Assembly (NCBI RefSeq): GCF_005405085.1
Contig: NZ_BJDJ01000017.1
Span: 16,745 to 80,744, forward strand
Reading direction: 5' to 3'
DNA length: 64,000 nt
Source: Lactiplantibacillus daowaiensis
Lineage (GTDB): Bacteria > Bacillota > Bacilli > Lactobacillales > Lactobacillaceae
The notes under the pieces were generated by a model. That model saw only the letters and a program-made list of their open reading frames with translations, did no database searches and was not told the DNA's origin. Made by a program: the position numbers and the translations under genes. Below are positions 1-7,892 of this stretch, piece by piece (position 1 is the first letter of the stretch; each line of letters begins with the position of its first letter).

Positions 1-313
1 ATGGCACAATCAATAAAATTGGCAATAATGAACTGGTAACGAAGTCCATTTGCTTAACATTGACCCAACTGGCCAAGGCAAATGAAATCCCATCATATGA
101 AACGTTCACTAACCAAGTAAACCCGTCAGCAGCTGCTTTAACAGCATCGACCCCGACTTGTGACCCGGTTAAGAACCATGCTAAGAGTACTTCTAAAACC
201 AACATGATACCAACTGAACGCCAGTGAATGGCGTGCTTTTGCTTGGAGAATAAGTAGGCGATGGCGATGAACACCACAATCCCAATAATATTAACCACCA
301 AGTTAAAGACCAT
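1..313 (-). CDS. nupC: Nucleoside transporter, CNT/NupC family (N-terminal part only)
   Basis: The reverse strand is open from ATG at 313 to the window edge, giving about 104 residues. They start with a hydrophobic segment (MVFNLVVNIIGIVVFIAIAY), then a short loop HAIHWRSVG, a second membrane segment, and end with SWVNVKQMDFVTSSLLPI. This order, including the W-V-N-V-K-Q-M-D/N-F stretch before an SSLLPI membrane segment, is what I know from the start of concentrative nucleoside transporters of lactobacilli, which import nucleosides with protons or sodium. A purine-rich stretch, GAAGAGGG, lies just upstream of the ATG. The rest of the gene lies outside the window, so substrate preference cannot be judged. 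Confidence 0.8.
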   Translation of the reverse strand, partial: MVFNLVVNIIGIVVFIAIAYLFSKQKHAIHWRSVGIMLVLEVLLAWFLTGSQVGVDAVKAAADGFTWLVNVSYDGISFALASWVNVKQMDFVTSSLLPILLIVP

Positions 314-395
314 GTGAATAATCCCTCTTCCCTATAAAGTTAGTGACCCAATAAAATATTAAGAAAAAACTACCTTTATTAAGATACCATAAATA

Positions 396-423
396 TTTAT
401 ACGGTGGGAGGTCTTCCGGACAA
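396..423 (-). promoter_or_regulatory. Promoter of the nucleoside transporter gene
   Basis: On the reverse strand TTGTCC and TATAAA are spaced by 16 bp, about 80 bp before the start codon at 313. The remaining sequence between 424 and 655 holds no open frame I can support; it contains an inverted repeat GACCGGCT/AACCGGTC (477-506) without a U-tract. Confidence 0.45.
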
Positions 424-655
424 AATAATCCAATTAATTTAAGGACCCCAAAACCGCGTTATATCAGCAACGAAAAGACCGGCTAGCTCTAAAAAGTTAA
501 CCGGTCCAATTTAGAACGTGGTCGTCAAAAGTGGCCACGCGCCCCTGCCAAGGACCCTCATCATACCACGTTCACCAACTTAGCGAACTAAATAATTGAC
601 CCGTCCCCTAAATGCGCGTAAGCTACAGTCAATTAATGAAAGGGGGTGATGCTTT

Positions 656-715
656 TTGAGTACCATATCTAATCTTAAAGCATCAGTCTCTGCCCTGTTC
701 GGAGCACAAGACTGA
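656..715 (+). CDS. Possible 19-residue peptide gene
   Basis: A TTG start at 656 follows a very strong ribosome binding site (AAAGGGGGTGAT, 639-650) and opens a frame of 19 codons, MSTISNLKASVSALFGAQD, closed by TGA. A perfect intrinsic terminator follows 12 nt later. The layout of strong ribosome binding site, tiny frame and tight terminator, with the MST start, resembles the small holin-like toxin genes common in lactobacilli, but the usual long hydrophobic segment is missing, so it may be a decayed copy or an unrelated peptide. A weak promoter candidate, TTGACC with TAAGCT 17 bp later, lies at 597-625. Function unknown. Confidence 0.4.
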   Translation: MSTISNLKASVSALFGAQD

Positions 716-727
716 TTGCCTTTAAGG

Positions 728-760
728 AGACCTGACCAAATCAATTGGTCAGGTCTTTTT
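728..760 (+). terminator. Intrinsic terminator of the small peptide transcript
   Basis: Perfect 12-bp inverted repeat AGACCTGACCAA / TTGGTCAGGTCT (728-739 with 745-756) followed by a run of five T. Confidence 0.85.
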
Positions 761-958
761 GTGTTTTAATAAGCGAAGATTAGGCGTGTAAGCCCCTGCC
801 AACTTCACGTCGCTCAATCTAGACCATTATCACAATTATTGGCAAGAAGCCTTTGAAAATCACCAATTTACGACAAACACCAGTTGCAACTTCTGCTTAA
901 TTAAGCTAAATTTAGGATTGAAGGATTCAACTAACGGGGATGGAGGCAGCAACGGACC

Positions 959-1807
959 ATGAAAAGTACCACAAAACAAGGCTTAATTACCACTGGGTGG
1001 TTTGCGATTTTGCTCGCAGTCATCGGTGGCACGATGTTGTGGCAACGCCAAGTCCGCCATCCACGCCAAAAGGTCAGTGCGGTGACCGTTACTTCGACTG
1101 ATCGAATTCCAACGGTTCTGCTACTCGGCAATCAGACGAGTACCAGCCACGGTCGTCAATTAGTCGCCGGTTTACAACAAAACAACGGCGCTCAATCAAT
1201 CGTGAAAGCACAAATCAGCCGGCAAGGGACCGTCACCTTCATCGGTCGGTTCCAACCGCATGACAATCGTCCTTATTTAAAAATCATGTTGCCAACCGGT
1301 CGCGCAACTGCCAAGCAACAAGCCCAGTGGGTCCGCGCCATTTTACGGCAAGCCCAACAACAACTGGCTTTCAAGAAATTCAATTTAATTAGCTATGACG
1401 ATGGCGGTATCGTTGCCACCCGGTACTTATCCCGGACAACTGCAGCGCTAACCCCACAAAACTTTGTCGCGATCGCCACACCGTTTAATGGGACTAGTAG
1501 TCGTTTAAATACTGAAAAGACGACCGCTGTAACGACCCAACGTCAAACAACAGTCTTAAAACAATTGATCGCTGAACGTCATCAAATCAATCGCCACATG
1601 CGCGTCTTACTCATTGCCGGCCATGCTAAATCAGCCACCAAAGGCGATGGTGTCGTGCCAATCCAAAGTGCCTTAGCCGGGCAAGCTGTCTTTAGCACCC
1701 AAGTCACCCACTATCAACAACGGGTCTTACACACTTGGCGCGCGAGTCACGACCAACTTTTTAACAGTTGGCGGCTCGTTAATTTAATTCAAAACTTTAT
1801 TAACTAA
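959..1807 (+). CDS. DUF915-type alpha/beta hydrolase with altered nucleophile motif
   Basis: A 282-residue protein with one N-terminal membrane segment (about residues 10-28), so probably exported and anchored. The rest follows the DUF915 alpha/beta-hydrolase plan of lactobacilli: an early strand VLLLGNQTSTSHG, the nucleophile-elbow region NLISYDDGGIVATRYL (142-157), GDGVVP (acid loop), and a late SHDQL histidine. In active members the elbow reads GHSMGG; here it is S145-Y-D147-D-G-G, so the nucleophile serine is replaced by Asp. It may be a pseudoenzyme or use Asp as nucleophile. The ATG follows GGAGG at a rather long 12-nt spacing. It is a single gene between two terminators. Substrate unknown. 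Confidence 0.75.
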   Translation: MKSTTKQGLITTGWFAILLAVIGGTMLWQRQVRHPRQKVSAVTVTSTDRIPTVLLLGNQTSTSHGRQLVAGLQQNNGAQSIVKAQISRQGTVTFIGRFQPHDNRPYLKIMLPTGRATAKQQAQWVRAILRQAQQQLAFKKFNLISYDDGGIVATRYLSRTTAALTPQNFVAIATPFNGTSSRLNTEKTTAVTTQRQTTVLKQLIAERHQINRHMRVLLIAGHAKSATKGDGVVPIQSALAGQAVFSTQVTHYQQRVLHTWRASHDQLFNSWRLVNLIQNFIN

Positions 1808-1812
1808 CTACT

Positions 1813-1846
1813 AAAAAACGACGTTCAATTTTGAACGTCGTTTTTA
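1813..1846. terminator. Bidirectional intrinsic terminator
   Basis: AAAAACGACGTTCAA / TTGAACGTCGTTTTT with a 2-nt centre lies between the convergent hydrolase and LysR genes and has T-runs on both strands. Confidence 0.85.
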
Positions 1847-1878
1847 GCTATCAGCTACGCAATCGCAACTAGCCGAGC

Positions 1879-2778
1879 CTAGGCTTGCCAGAGCATGTCA
1901 TCATGATATTCATCCGTTAAAAATTGCTTGATTGACCGAATCATCATTGACGTCGACGGCGCCGTCGCTTGCGTCTTGTTAGCGACTAAGGCAATCTCAC
2001 GATTATACGGTTCCGCAAATGGATAAGTATTCACATCACCGGTTAGTTTCTTCAAGGCTAACTTGGGTAAAATCCCCATGCCAAGTCCAGATTCCACCAT
2101 CGAAATAATCGATTGATCATCGATTGAAAACCGTAAGAAGTTATTCGTCACATGATAATGGTCTAACGCCAATTTCGTATCGCGATCGTAGTCACTCTGT
2201 TGCAAAATAAAGTTTTGATCGGCCACATCATCAATCGTGATAAATTGGCCATTTTCTGGTTCAAATCCAGCTGGTGTCACACAATAAATCGGGTCATTAA
2301 TCAATGGATGGACTAATAAATTGTCACTGACCGGCATTGAGGTAAACCCAATATCGATCGTGCCAATTTTAGCCCACTTCGTAATATCATTAAAATCTCC
2401 CTGAACGACCGAAATCTCAATGTCTGGGTACTCGTGATTGAACCGGCGAATGATACGTGGTAACCAATTGATACAAACACTACTGAACCCACCAATTCGA
2501 ACGGACCCTGAATGAAGCCCCTGAATGTTATCCGCCACTTGTCGTAAATTGCCTTCAGTATTTAAGATTTCTTGCACATATGGCAAGACTTGCCGACCAT
2601 CGCTCGTTAATTCAACCCCCGAACGGTTCCGAATGAATAAAGGAAAACCGAGTTCTTTTTCTAATTGGTTAATCGAATGACTGACCGCACTTGGCGTCAC
2701 ATTTAACGTCGCTGCCGCTTGATAGAAGGTTTTCTGTGCAACCACAGTTGCAAAGACTTCATATGCAAAGTTCGCCAT
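1879..2778 (-). CDS. LysR-family transcriptional regulator
   Basis: A 299-residue LysR-type protein. The N-terminal winged helix-turn-helix spans about residues 1-60, with the recognition stretch AAATLNVTPSAVSHSINQLEKELG followed by PLFIRN and LTSDGRQVLPY. The remaining 200 residues form the periplasmic-binding-protein-like effector domain. It is divergent from the aminotransferase gene at 2917, with 138 bp between the starts, the usual arrangement for a LysR regulator that controls its neighbour and itself; amino-acid metabolism is therefore the likely subject. The effector cannot be read from the sequence. Confidence 0.9.
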   Translation of the reverse strand: MANFAYEVFATVVAQKTFYQAAATLNVTPSAVSHSINQLEKELGFPLFIRNRSGVELTSDGRQVLPYVQEILNTEGNLRQVADNIQGLHSGSVRIGGFSSVCINWLPRIIRRFNHEYPDIEISVVQGDFNDITKWAKIGTIDIGFTSMPVSDNLLVHPLINDPIYCVTPAGFEPENGQFITIDDVADQNFILQQSDYDRDTKLALDHYHVTNNFLRFSIDDQSIISMVESGLGMGILPKLALKKLTGDVNTYPFAEPYNREIALVANKTQATAPSTSMMIRSIKQFLTDEYHDDMLWQA

Positions 2779-2916
2779 AATTTAAATTGCTCCTTAGATG
2801 AATTGATTTCACTTTTAATTGAAAAAGTTGAGCTTTACTAAATTCACCCTCCATTTTATCATATGGACATTAAGAAATTAATCCTGAGTTAGCAAATTAT
2901 ATGTGGGGGCAATATT

Positions 2917-4149
2917 ATGAAAGAATTATTAGCACAACGCGTTTTAACTAATGACACGTCTGATTTAGATGAGATTTTCAAGAATAGCGCCAATCCCGCG
3001 AACATTTCCTTTGCTGGCGGGTTTCCAGATCAGCATCTCTTTCCAGCTGCTGAGTTACAACAAGCTTACCGTGACGCCATTGAAACGACCGGTCCAAGCC
3101 TATTCCAATACGCATCGACCCAAGGCTTACCAGCCCTACGGCAAAAATTAGCGGACCGGATGCGGTCACATGCTAGCGTCGATGTGACGGCTGACGATAT
3201 CTTATTGACCCAAGGTGGCCAACAAGCCATTGACCTCGTTGCCAAGTTACTACTAAACCACGGTGATGCCATGGTCGTTGAAGGCCCAACTTATATGGGC
3301 GCCTTGGCAGCTTTTGACACTTACGAACCAACTTATTATGAAGTTCCGGTCGATAATCACGGCATGGATATCAAAGTCCTCCGCCAGACCTTAAAAGCCC
3401 ATCCTGAAATCAAATTAATTTATACCGTCCCAGATTTTCACAATCCAACCGGGACGACTTTAAGTGCGAAACGGCGCCAAGCCATGGTTGCGTTAGCCAA
3501 CCAATATAATGTCATCATTTTAGAAGATAGCCCTTATCGCGACTTGCGTTATAGCGGCCAAGCACTGCCAGCCATCAAACATTATGATACTGAAGGCCGC
3601 GTCATCTTTATTTCGAGTTTTTCTAAAATCTTGTCACCCGCTTTGCGAACCGGCTGGTTAGTCGCATCACCGACCTTGATGACACAACTCATCGGCTTAA
3701 AATCAGCCATTGATGTCCAATCACCAAACATTACGCTAGCGGCGATCAACACTTATCTTGACCAACACGATATCGACCAACATATCGCGACGATTAATCA
3801 AGCTTATCGCGAAAAACGCGATGCCATGTTATCGGCCTTAGATCGTTATTTCCCTAAGAACGTGACTTACACCCGGCCTAACGGGGGCTTCTTCATTTGG
3901 GTCACCTTGCCAACCGGCATCGACGCGCAACAGCTCTTAACTGATGTCGTGTTACCACAAGCACACGTGGCTTACGTCCCAGCGGCTTGTCAATTCGCCA
4001 GTCGCCAAGTCAAAAATGCCTTCCGGTTAAACTTTACTAGCTTAGATCCAGTAACGATTACCCGTGGCATCCAGCAACTTGGTCAGTTACTTCAAACCCA
4101 AGTCACCCCGAAACCAACTGCGACTTGGACACCCGCTATTCAACTTTAA
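2917..4149 (+). CDS. PLP-dependent aminotransferase, class I (MocR/2-aminoadipate-like)
   Basis: A 410-residue fold-type I aminotransferase without the N-terminal DNA-binding domain of MocR proteins. Visible landmarks are SFAGGFPD (31-38), YASTQGLPALR near 65, HNPTG with N176, the cofactor-contacting D204 in ILEDSPYRDLRYSG, and the PLP-lysine K237 in SSFSKILSPALRTGW. Such enzymes usually act on aromatic, branched or 2-aminoadipate-type substrates; the exact one is not decidable here. The start ATG follows GTGGGGG. It is divergent from the LysR gene and followed by the amino-acid ABC transporter operon, so the whole block probably serves amino-acid uptake and catabolism. Confidence 0.88.
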   Translation: MKELLAQRVLTNDTSDLDEIFKNSANPANISFAGGFPDQHLFPAAELQQAYRDAIETTGPSLFQYASTQGLPALRQKLADRMRSHASVDVTADDILLTQGGQQAIDLVAKLLLNHGDAMVVEGPTYMGALAAFDTYEPTYYEVPVDNHGMDIKVLRQTLKAHPEIKLIYTVPDFHNPTGTTLSAKRRQAMVALANQYNVIILEDSPYRDLRYSGQALPAIKHYDTEGRVIFISSFSKILSPALRTGWLVASPTLMTQLIGLKSAIDVQSPNITLAAINTYLDQHDIDQHIATINQAYREKRDAMLSALDRYFPKNVTYTRPNGGFFIWVTLPTGIDAQQLLTDVVLPQAHVAYVPAACQFASRQVKNAFRLNFTSLDPVTITRGIQQLGQLLQTQVTPKPTATWTPAIQL

Positions 4150-4192
4150 CCCTGGTAATCAGTCTTAAAAAACTAAAACAGATAGCCCGTTC

Positions 4193-4238
4193 AAAAGGCC
4201 ACCAACCGAAAGTTAGACTTTCGATTGGTGGCCTTTTA
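4193..4238 (+). terminator. Intrinsic terminator of the aminotransferase gene
   Basis: AAAAGGCCACCAAYCGAAAGT pairs with ACTTTCGATTGGTGGCCTTTT around a 3-nt loop, with a T-run at the end. Confidence 0.8.
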
Positions 4239-4360
4239 GCATAAAATTCCAAATAGGCATCGGGAAGGGCTTTTAGTGCCCCTCGTTTTTTATTAAAGTT
4301 TCGATGAGGAAAATTGCAGACCAGCGCACCCTCATTTAAAATACAGTAAGTACTTATTTT

Positions 4361-4389
4361 TTGTCAGTCGACTAGTTTTCATTTATGAT
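4361..4389 (+). promoter_or_regulatory. Promoter of the amino-acid ABC operon
   Basis: TTGTCA and TATGAT are separated by exactly 17 bp, about 40 bp before the start codon of the binding protein gene. Confidence 0.75.
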
Positions 4390-4428
4390 AAGAGCTGTGT
4401 CAAAAAAATTAGGGAGTGTCATACGATT

Positions 4429-5241
4429 ATGAAACGTTTTGTAAAAAAGTTTGGGTTGGCATTATTCGGGGTCGCTTTAGCGGTCGTCTTAACCGCTTGC
4501 GGTAATAATACCAGCAGTAGTTCAAGTAAATCAGGGGCTGACTTAGGGTTACAACAATCGGGGACGCTAACCGTTGGGTTGGAAGGAACCTTCCAACCTT
4601 ATAGTTACCGTAAAGATGGTAAGTTAACCGGGTTTGAAGTTGATTTGGCTAAAGATATTGCCAAGAAGATGGGCGTCAAAGTCAAATTTGTTCCAACTAA
4701 ATTTGACTCTTTAATTGCTGGGCTTGATGTCAACAAGTACGACGTGGTCATCAATAACATCGCCCAAACGAGTGCCCGCGAAAAGAAGTACTTGTTCTCA
4801 ACCCCATATATCTACTCAAAATCAAAATTGGCCGTTAAGAAATCCAACAAGTCAATCAAGAAGATTACCGATATTAAAGGTAAAAAAGTCGCTGAAACGA
4901 CGACTAGTAACAACGCCAACGATGCCAAACGGATGGGCGCAACGATCACCCCAACCGATGGGTTCCAACAATCAATTGATTTAGTTGAACAAGGTCGGGT
5001 TGCCGGAACCATTAATTCTGGTGAATCGTTCTACTCATACTTGAAACAAAAGCCCAACGCCAACATTCGCTTGATCGATGCTGGTAACGAAATTGCGACA
5101 CAAAAGATTGGCGCTATCGTGACTAAGAAACATACCAAGTTACAAAAGCAAATTTCAAAAGCAATCCAAGACTTACGTCAAGATGGCACGTTAACCAAAT
5201 TATCGAAGAAATACTTTGGCGCTGACGTCACTAATAAATAA
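4429..5241 (+). CDS. Amino-acid ABC transporter substrate-binding lipoprotein (cystine-like)
   Basis: A 270-residue extracellular binding protein with a lipoprotein signal peptide: KRFVKKFG, hydrophobic core, then LTAC with lipidated C24 and a Ser/Asn linker. The mature part is an SBP_bac_3 domain (GLEGTFQPYSYRKDGKLTGFEVDLAKDIAKKMG, then FDSLIAGLDVNKYDVVINNIAQTSARE). The segment GFQQSIDLVEQGRVAGTINSGESFYSYL resembles the TcyA cystine-binding proteins, so cystine is my best guess; other polar amino acids are possible. It is the first gene of a three-gene operon with permease and ATPase, under the promoter at 4361. The start ATG follows AGGGAGTG. Confidence 0.88.
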   Translation: MKRFVKKFGLALFGVALAVVLTACGNNTSSSSSKSGADLGLQQSGTLTVGLEGTFQPYSYRKDGKLTGFEVDLAKDIAKKMGVKVKFVPTKFDSLIAGLDVNKYDVVINNIAQTSAREKKYLFSTPYIYSKSKLAVKKSNKSIKKITDIKGKKVAETTTSNNANDAKRMGATITPTDGFQQSIDLVEQGRVAGTINSGESFYSYLKQKPNANIRLIDAGNEIATQKIGAIVTKKHTKLQKQISKAIQDLRQDGTLTKLSKKYFGADVTNK

Positions 5242-5318
5242 GCACCATCCCGCCTGGACTGACCGTCCAGCGGTTACATAGCACCATTTCATCACACTTA
5301 TAGGAGGCCTTCATACTA

Positions 5319-6026
5319 ATGGATTCCATTTGGCACATTATCGTCACCTCAACGCCGCAAATTGCGGCGGCAGGGCTTAAATATACCATTCCAATTGCAA
5401 TTATTTCCTTTGCGCTCGGCTTGATTTTAGCGGTCTTAACCGCGCTCGTGAAACTTTCACCACGGCACGGTTGGTTCTCAATCTTAAAAGCCATTGCTTA
5501 CTTTTACGTCTGGTTATTCCGGAGTACCCCACTGTTGGTCCAATTATTCATTGTTTACTTCGGCTTACCTTATTTGAAGGTTCAAGGGCTTTTCCCTAAT
5601 GGGATTCAACTCGACCCGTGGACCGCTGGGATCATGACCTTTTCCCTAAATACCGGGGCTTACTGTGCAGAAACGATTCGCGCTTCGATCTTATCGATTC
5701 CGCAAGGCCAGTGGGAAGCTGCTTATTCCATCGGCATGACCAAGACGCAAGTGCTCAAACGCATCATTTTGCCACAAGCAGCCCGCGTCTCATTACCACC
5801 GTTATCCAACAGCTTCATCGGGCTCGTCAAAGATACCTCATTGGCGGCTTCCATTACGATTATTGAAATGTTTGAAGTCAGTCAACAAATCGCCGCTCAG
5901 AACTATCAACCACTGGTCATGTATTCACTAGTGGCGGCCCTTTACGCCATCTTATGTACCATTTTAAGCTGGTTACAAGGCTATCTCGAAAAACGGACAT
6001 CACGCTACATTCGCCCAGCTAATTAG
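5319..6026 (+). CDS. Amino-acid ABC transporter permease
   Basis: A 235-residue polytopic membrane protein of the HisMQ/TcyB type. It has the conserved WLFRSTPLLVQLFIVYFGLP segment and the cytoplasmic EAA loop (GQWEAAYSIGMTKTQVLKRIILPQA) that docks with the ATPase. The ATG lies after TAGGAGGCC. The gene sits 77 bp behind the binding protein gene and 11 bp before the ATPase gene, so it is the membrane pore of the same importer. Confidence 0.92.
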   Translation: MDSIWHIIVTSTPQIAAAGLKYTIPIAIISFALGLILAVLTALVKLSPRHGWFSILKAIAYFYVWLFRSTPLLVQLFIVYFGLPYLKVQGLFPNGIQLDPWTAGIMTFSLNTGAYCAETIRASILSIPQGQWEAAYSIGMTKTQVLKRIILPQAARVSLPPLSNSFIGLVKDTSLAASITIIEMFEVSQQIAAQNYQPLVMYSLVAALYAILCTILSWLQGYLEKRTSRYIRPAN

Positions 6027-6037
6027 GAGGGTCTACC

Positions 6038-6799
6038 ATGATTAAATTCGAACACGTCAATAAAACGTTTGGTGACCATCCGGCGTTAGTTGATATCACC
6101 ACTGAATTTCAAGCACACCAAACGACGGTAATCGTTGGCCCATCAGGATCTGGCAAGTCAACCTTACTACGTTCGCTAAATCTACTTGAACGCCCTGAAA
6201 ATGGCCAATATCACTTTAACGATACCACCATCGATTTTGCCCAACCGCTTAACAATAAAACGATTCTCAACTTGCGGCGCAAAACCGGCATGGTCTTTCA
6301 AGGCTATAACCTCTTCCCACATCTAACGGTCGTTAAAAATGTGATGGAAGGTCCCGTGCAAGTTCTAAAGCAAAGTCCGGCTGACGCTAAAGCCAACGCC
6401 TTAACGTTACTTGATAAAGTTGGTTTGGCAGATAAAGCCGACGCTTATCCTAGTCAACTATCCGGTGGACAACAACAACGGGTCGCCATTGCCCGTTCAC
6501 TGGCGATGAACCCGGAATACATCTTATTAGACGAACCCACTAGTGCGCTCGACCCTGAACTAGAAGCTGGTGTCTTACGCGTCTTACTTGAATTGGCCCA
6601 GGAAAAGGATTCCATGATTATCGTGACCCATAATTTAGAATTCGCCCGGGCGGTTGCAGATAAGATCTTATTCGTCGAAGATGGTAAGATTTTATTTGAC
6701 GGCACCCCCGCGGCTTTCTTTAAACAACCAACGCAACGCATCGCTGACTTCTTAGCCGCGATGACGTTTACCGCCATCTCTGATAAGGCCACTGATTAA
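6038..6799 (+). CDS. Amino-acid ABC transporter ATPase
   Basis: A 253-residue ABC ATPase. Walker A is GPSGSGKST (34-42), the Q-loop is MVFQGYNLFPHLTV, the signature is LSGGQQQR, Walker B is YILLDEPTSALDPE and the H-loop is IIVTHNLEFA. This is the polar amino-acid (GlnQ/TcyC) subfamily. It follows the permease by 11 bp with ribosome binding site TTAGGAGGG, and a terminator ends the operon. Confidence 0.93.
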   Translation: MIKFEHVNKTFGDHPALVDITTEFQAHQTTVIVGPSGSGKSTLLRSLNLLERPENGQYHFNDTTIDFAQPLNNKTILNLRRKTGMVFQGYNLFPHLTVVKNVMEGPVQVLKQSPADAKANALTLLDKVGLADKADAYPSQLSGGQQQRVAIARSLAMNPEYILLDEPTSALDPELEAGVLRVLLELAQEKDSMIIVTHNLEFARAVADKILFVEDGKILFDGTPAAFFKQPTQRIADFLAAMTFTAISDKATD

Positions 6800-6812
6800 T
6801 CACCCAAACATC

Positions 6813-6849
6813 GCCCGTAACTGCCTTAACTGGTCGTTGCGGGCTTTTT
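6813..6849 (+). terminator. Intrinsic terminator of the ABC transporter operon
   Basis: GCCCGTAAC / GTTGCGGGC stem (one G-T pair) with a 14-nt loop and five T. Confidence 0.75.
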
Positions 6850-6862
6850 GTGTTAACTAGAT

Positions 6863-6923
6863 TTGACAAAAATACGGGAACTGCTATACTTTTGATTGCA
6901 CAATACTATACGACGTATAATAT
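6863..6923 (+). promoter_or_regulatory. Promoter and probable PadR operator
   Basis: TTGACA (6863-6868) and TATACT (6885-6890) are 16 bp apart. Just downstream is an imperfect inverted repeat ATACTATAC-GAC-GTATAATAT (6903-6923, 8 of 9 pairs) placed over the expected transcription start and just before the PadR ribosome binding site. A repressor bound here would block the operon, so autoregulation by the PadR protein is likely. Confidence 0.6.
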
Positions 6924-6939
6924 AGCAGGAGGAATAGTG

Positions 6940-7257
6940 ATGGCCATTCAAATTAGCTCAGAATTGCTTGATGGCTGTGTACTCGCATTATTGCAGACCG
7001 AGGATTACTACGGTTATGCCTTAACGCAAAAGCTACAGGCCACCATCCCAGTTTCTGAATCGACGCTTTACCCAGTCTTACGTCGCTTGAAAAAAAATGG
7101 CTGGGTCACGACTTACGACCAAGCCTATCAAGGACGTAATCGCCGGTATTATCAACTGACAGCCAACGGGTCTGAACAACTCGTGACCATTCAACAAGAC
7201 TGGCAACTTTATTACCAAGCCATTAATACGTTACTAAAGGGGGACGCACCAGCATGA
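6940..7257 (+). CDS. PadR-family transcriptional regulator
   Basis: A 105-residue winged-helix regulator starting MAIQISSELLDGCVLALL, with the typical YGYALTQKL, VSESTLYPVLRRLKKNGWV and GRNRRYYQLT segments. A longer frame is open upstream, but the ATG at 6940 has an AGGAGG ribosome binding site 9 nt ahead and gives the normal PadR length. The stop overlaps the start of the DUF1700 gene (ATGA), which means translational coupling. PadR proteins of this type sit in front of DUF1700/DUF4097 genes and repress their own operon, often in response to cell-envelope active compounds; the inducer here is unknown. Confidence 0.93.
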   Translation: MAIQISSELLDGCVLALLQTEDYYGYALTQKLQATIPVSESTLYPVLRRLKKNGWVTTYDQAYQGRNRRYYQLTANGSEQLVTIQQDWQLYYQAINTLLKGDAPA

Positions 7258-7892
7258 CGGACTACTTAGATAAATTCGCAGCCCTACTCGTCCAATTACA
7301 AGCAAATGAACGTGACGAAGTCCTGGCATTTTATCGGGAATACTTGCTTGATGCCAATATTCAAACTTATGAGGCCTGTGTGGCTGAGCTGGGCACGCCA
7401 AAACAACTCACCCGCAAAATTCTAGCCGATTATTCAATTCGCTTTAATGAAACCATCGGCGAACACCCCACTAAACATCAAAAATCACGGGCAAATATGC
7501 GGGCCATTTGGTTGATTGGCTTAGCATTACTCTCAACACCTATCACCATTCCCGTCGCACTAGCCATTTTAGCGATGATGGCGGCACTAGCCATCTTGGT
7601 CTTTGCCATTGTGATTGCCATTATCGCAATCATTGCCGCCATTACCATGACGGCCTTAGCTGGGTTAACTGCCGGGGTCGGAGTCATAACCCAGTCACTA
7701 TGGACCGGCTGCTTTTATATCGGTGCTGGTTTAGCCATTATCGGCGGTGAACTATTAGTCTTCCCACTGGTTATCTGGTTCTTTAATTTAATGATTCAAG
7801 GCGTGGCAACCATTGCGCAACGCCTCTATCACCGGTTCGTGAAACGTAATCGAGCCGAACGGGAGGGTCGTCATCATGAAAAAAACCATTAA
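7254..7892 (+). CDS. DUF1700 (HAAS-domain) membrane protein
   Basis: A 212-residue protein. The N-terminal 60-70 residues form the soluble HAAS-type helical domain (YLDKFAALLVQLQANERDEVLAFYREYL, then CVAELGTPKQLTRKILADY), followed by several strongly hydrophobic Ile/Ala-rich membrane segments (about 85-185) and a basic tail. DUF1700 proteins are usually encoded beside PadR regulators and DUF4097 proteins, as here. The gene overlaps PadR by 4 nt and the DUF4097 gene by 17 nt, so the three are one translationally coupled operon. The function is not known; a role in the envelope stress response is an inference from the context. Confidence 0.85.
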   Translation: MTDYLDKFAALLVQLQANERDEVLAFYREYLLDANIQTYEACVAELGTPKQLTRKILADYSIRFNETIGEHPTKHQKSRANMRAIWLIGLALLSTPITIPVALAILAMMAALAILVFAIVIAIIAIIAAITMTALAGLTAGVGVITQSLWTGCFYIGAGLAIIGGELLVFPLVIWFFNLMIQGVATIAQRLYHRFVKRNRAEREGRHHEKNH

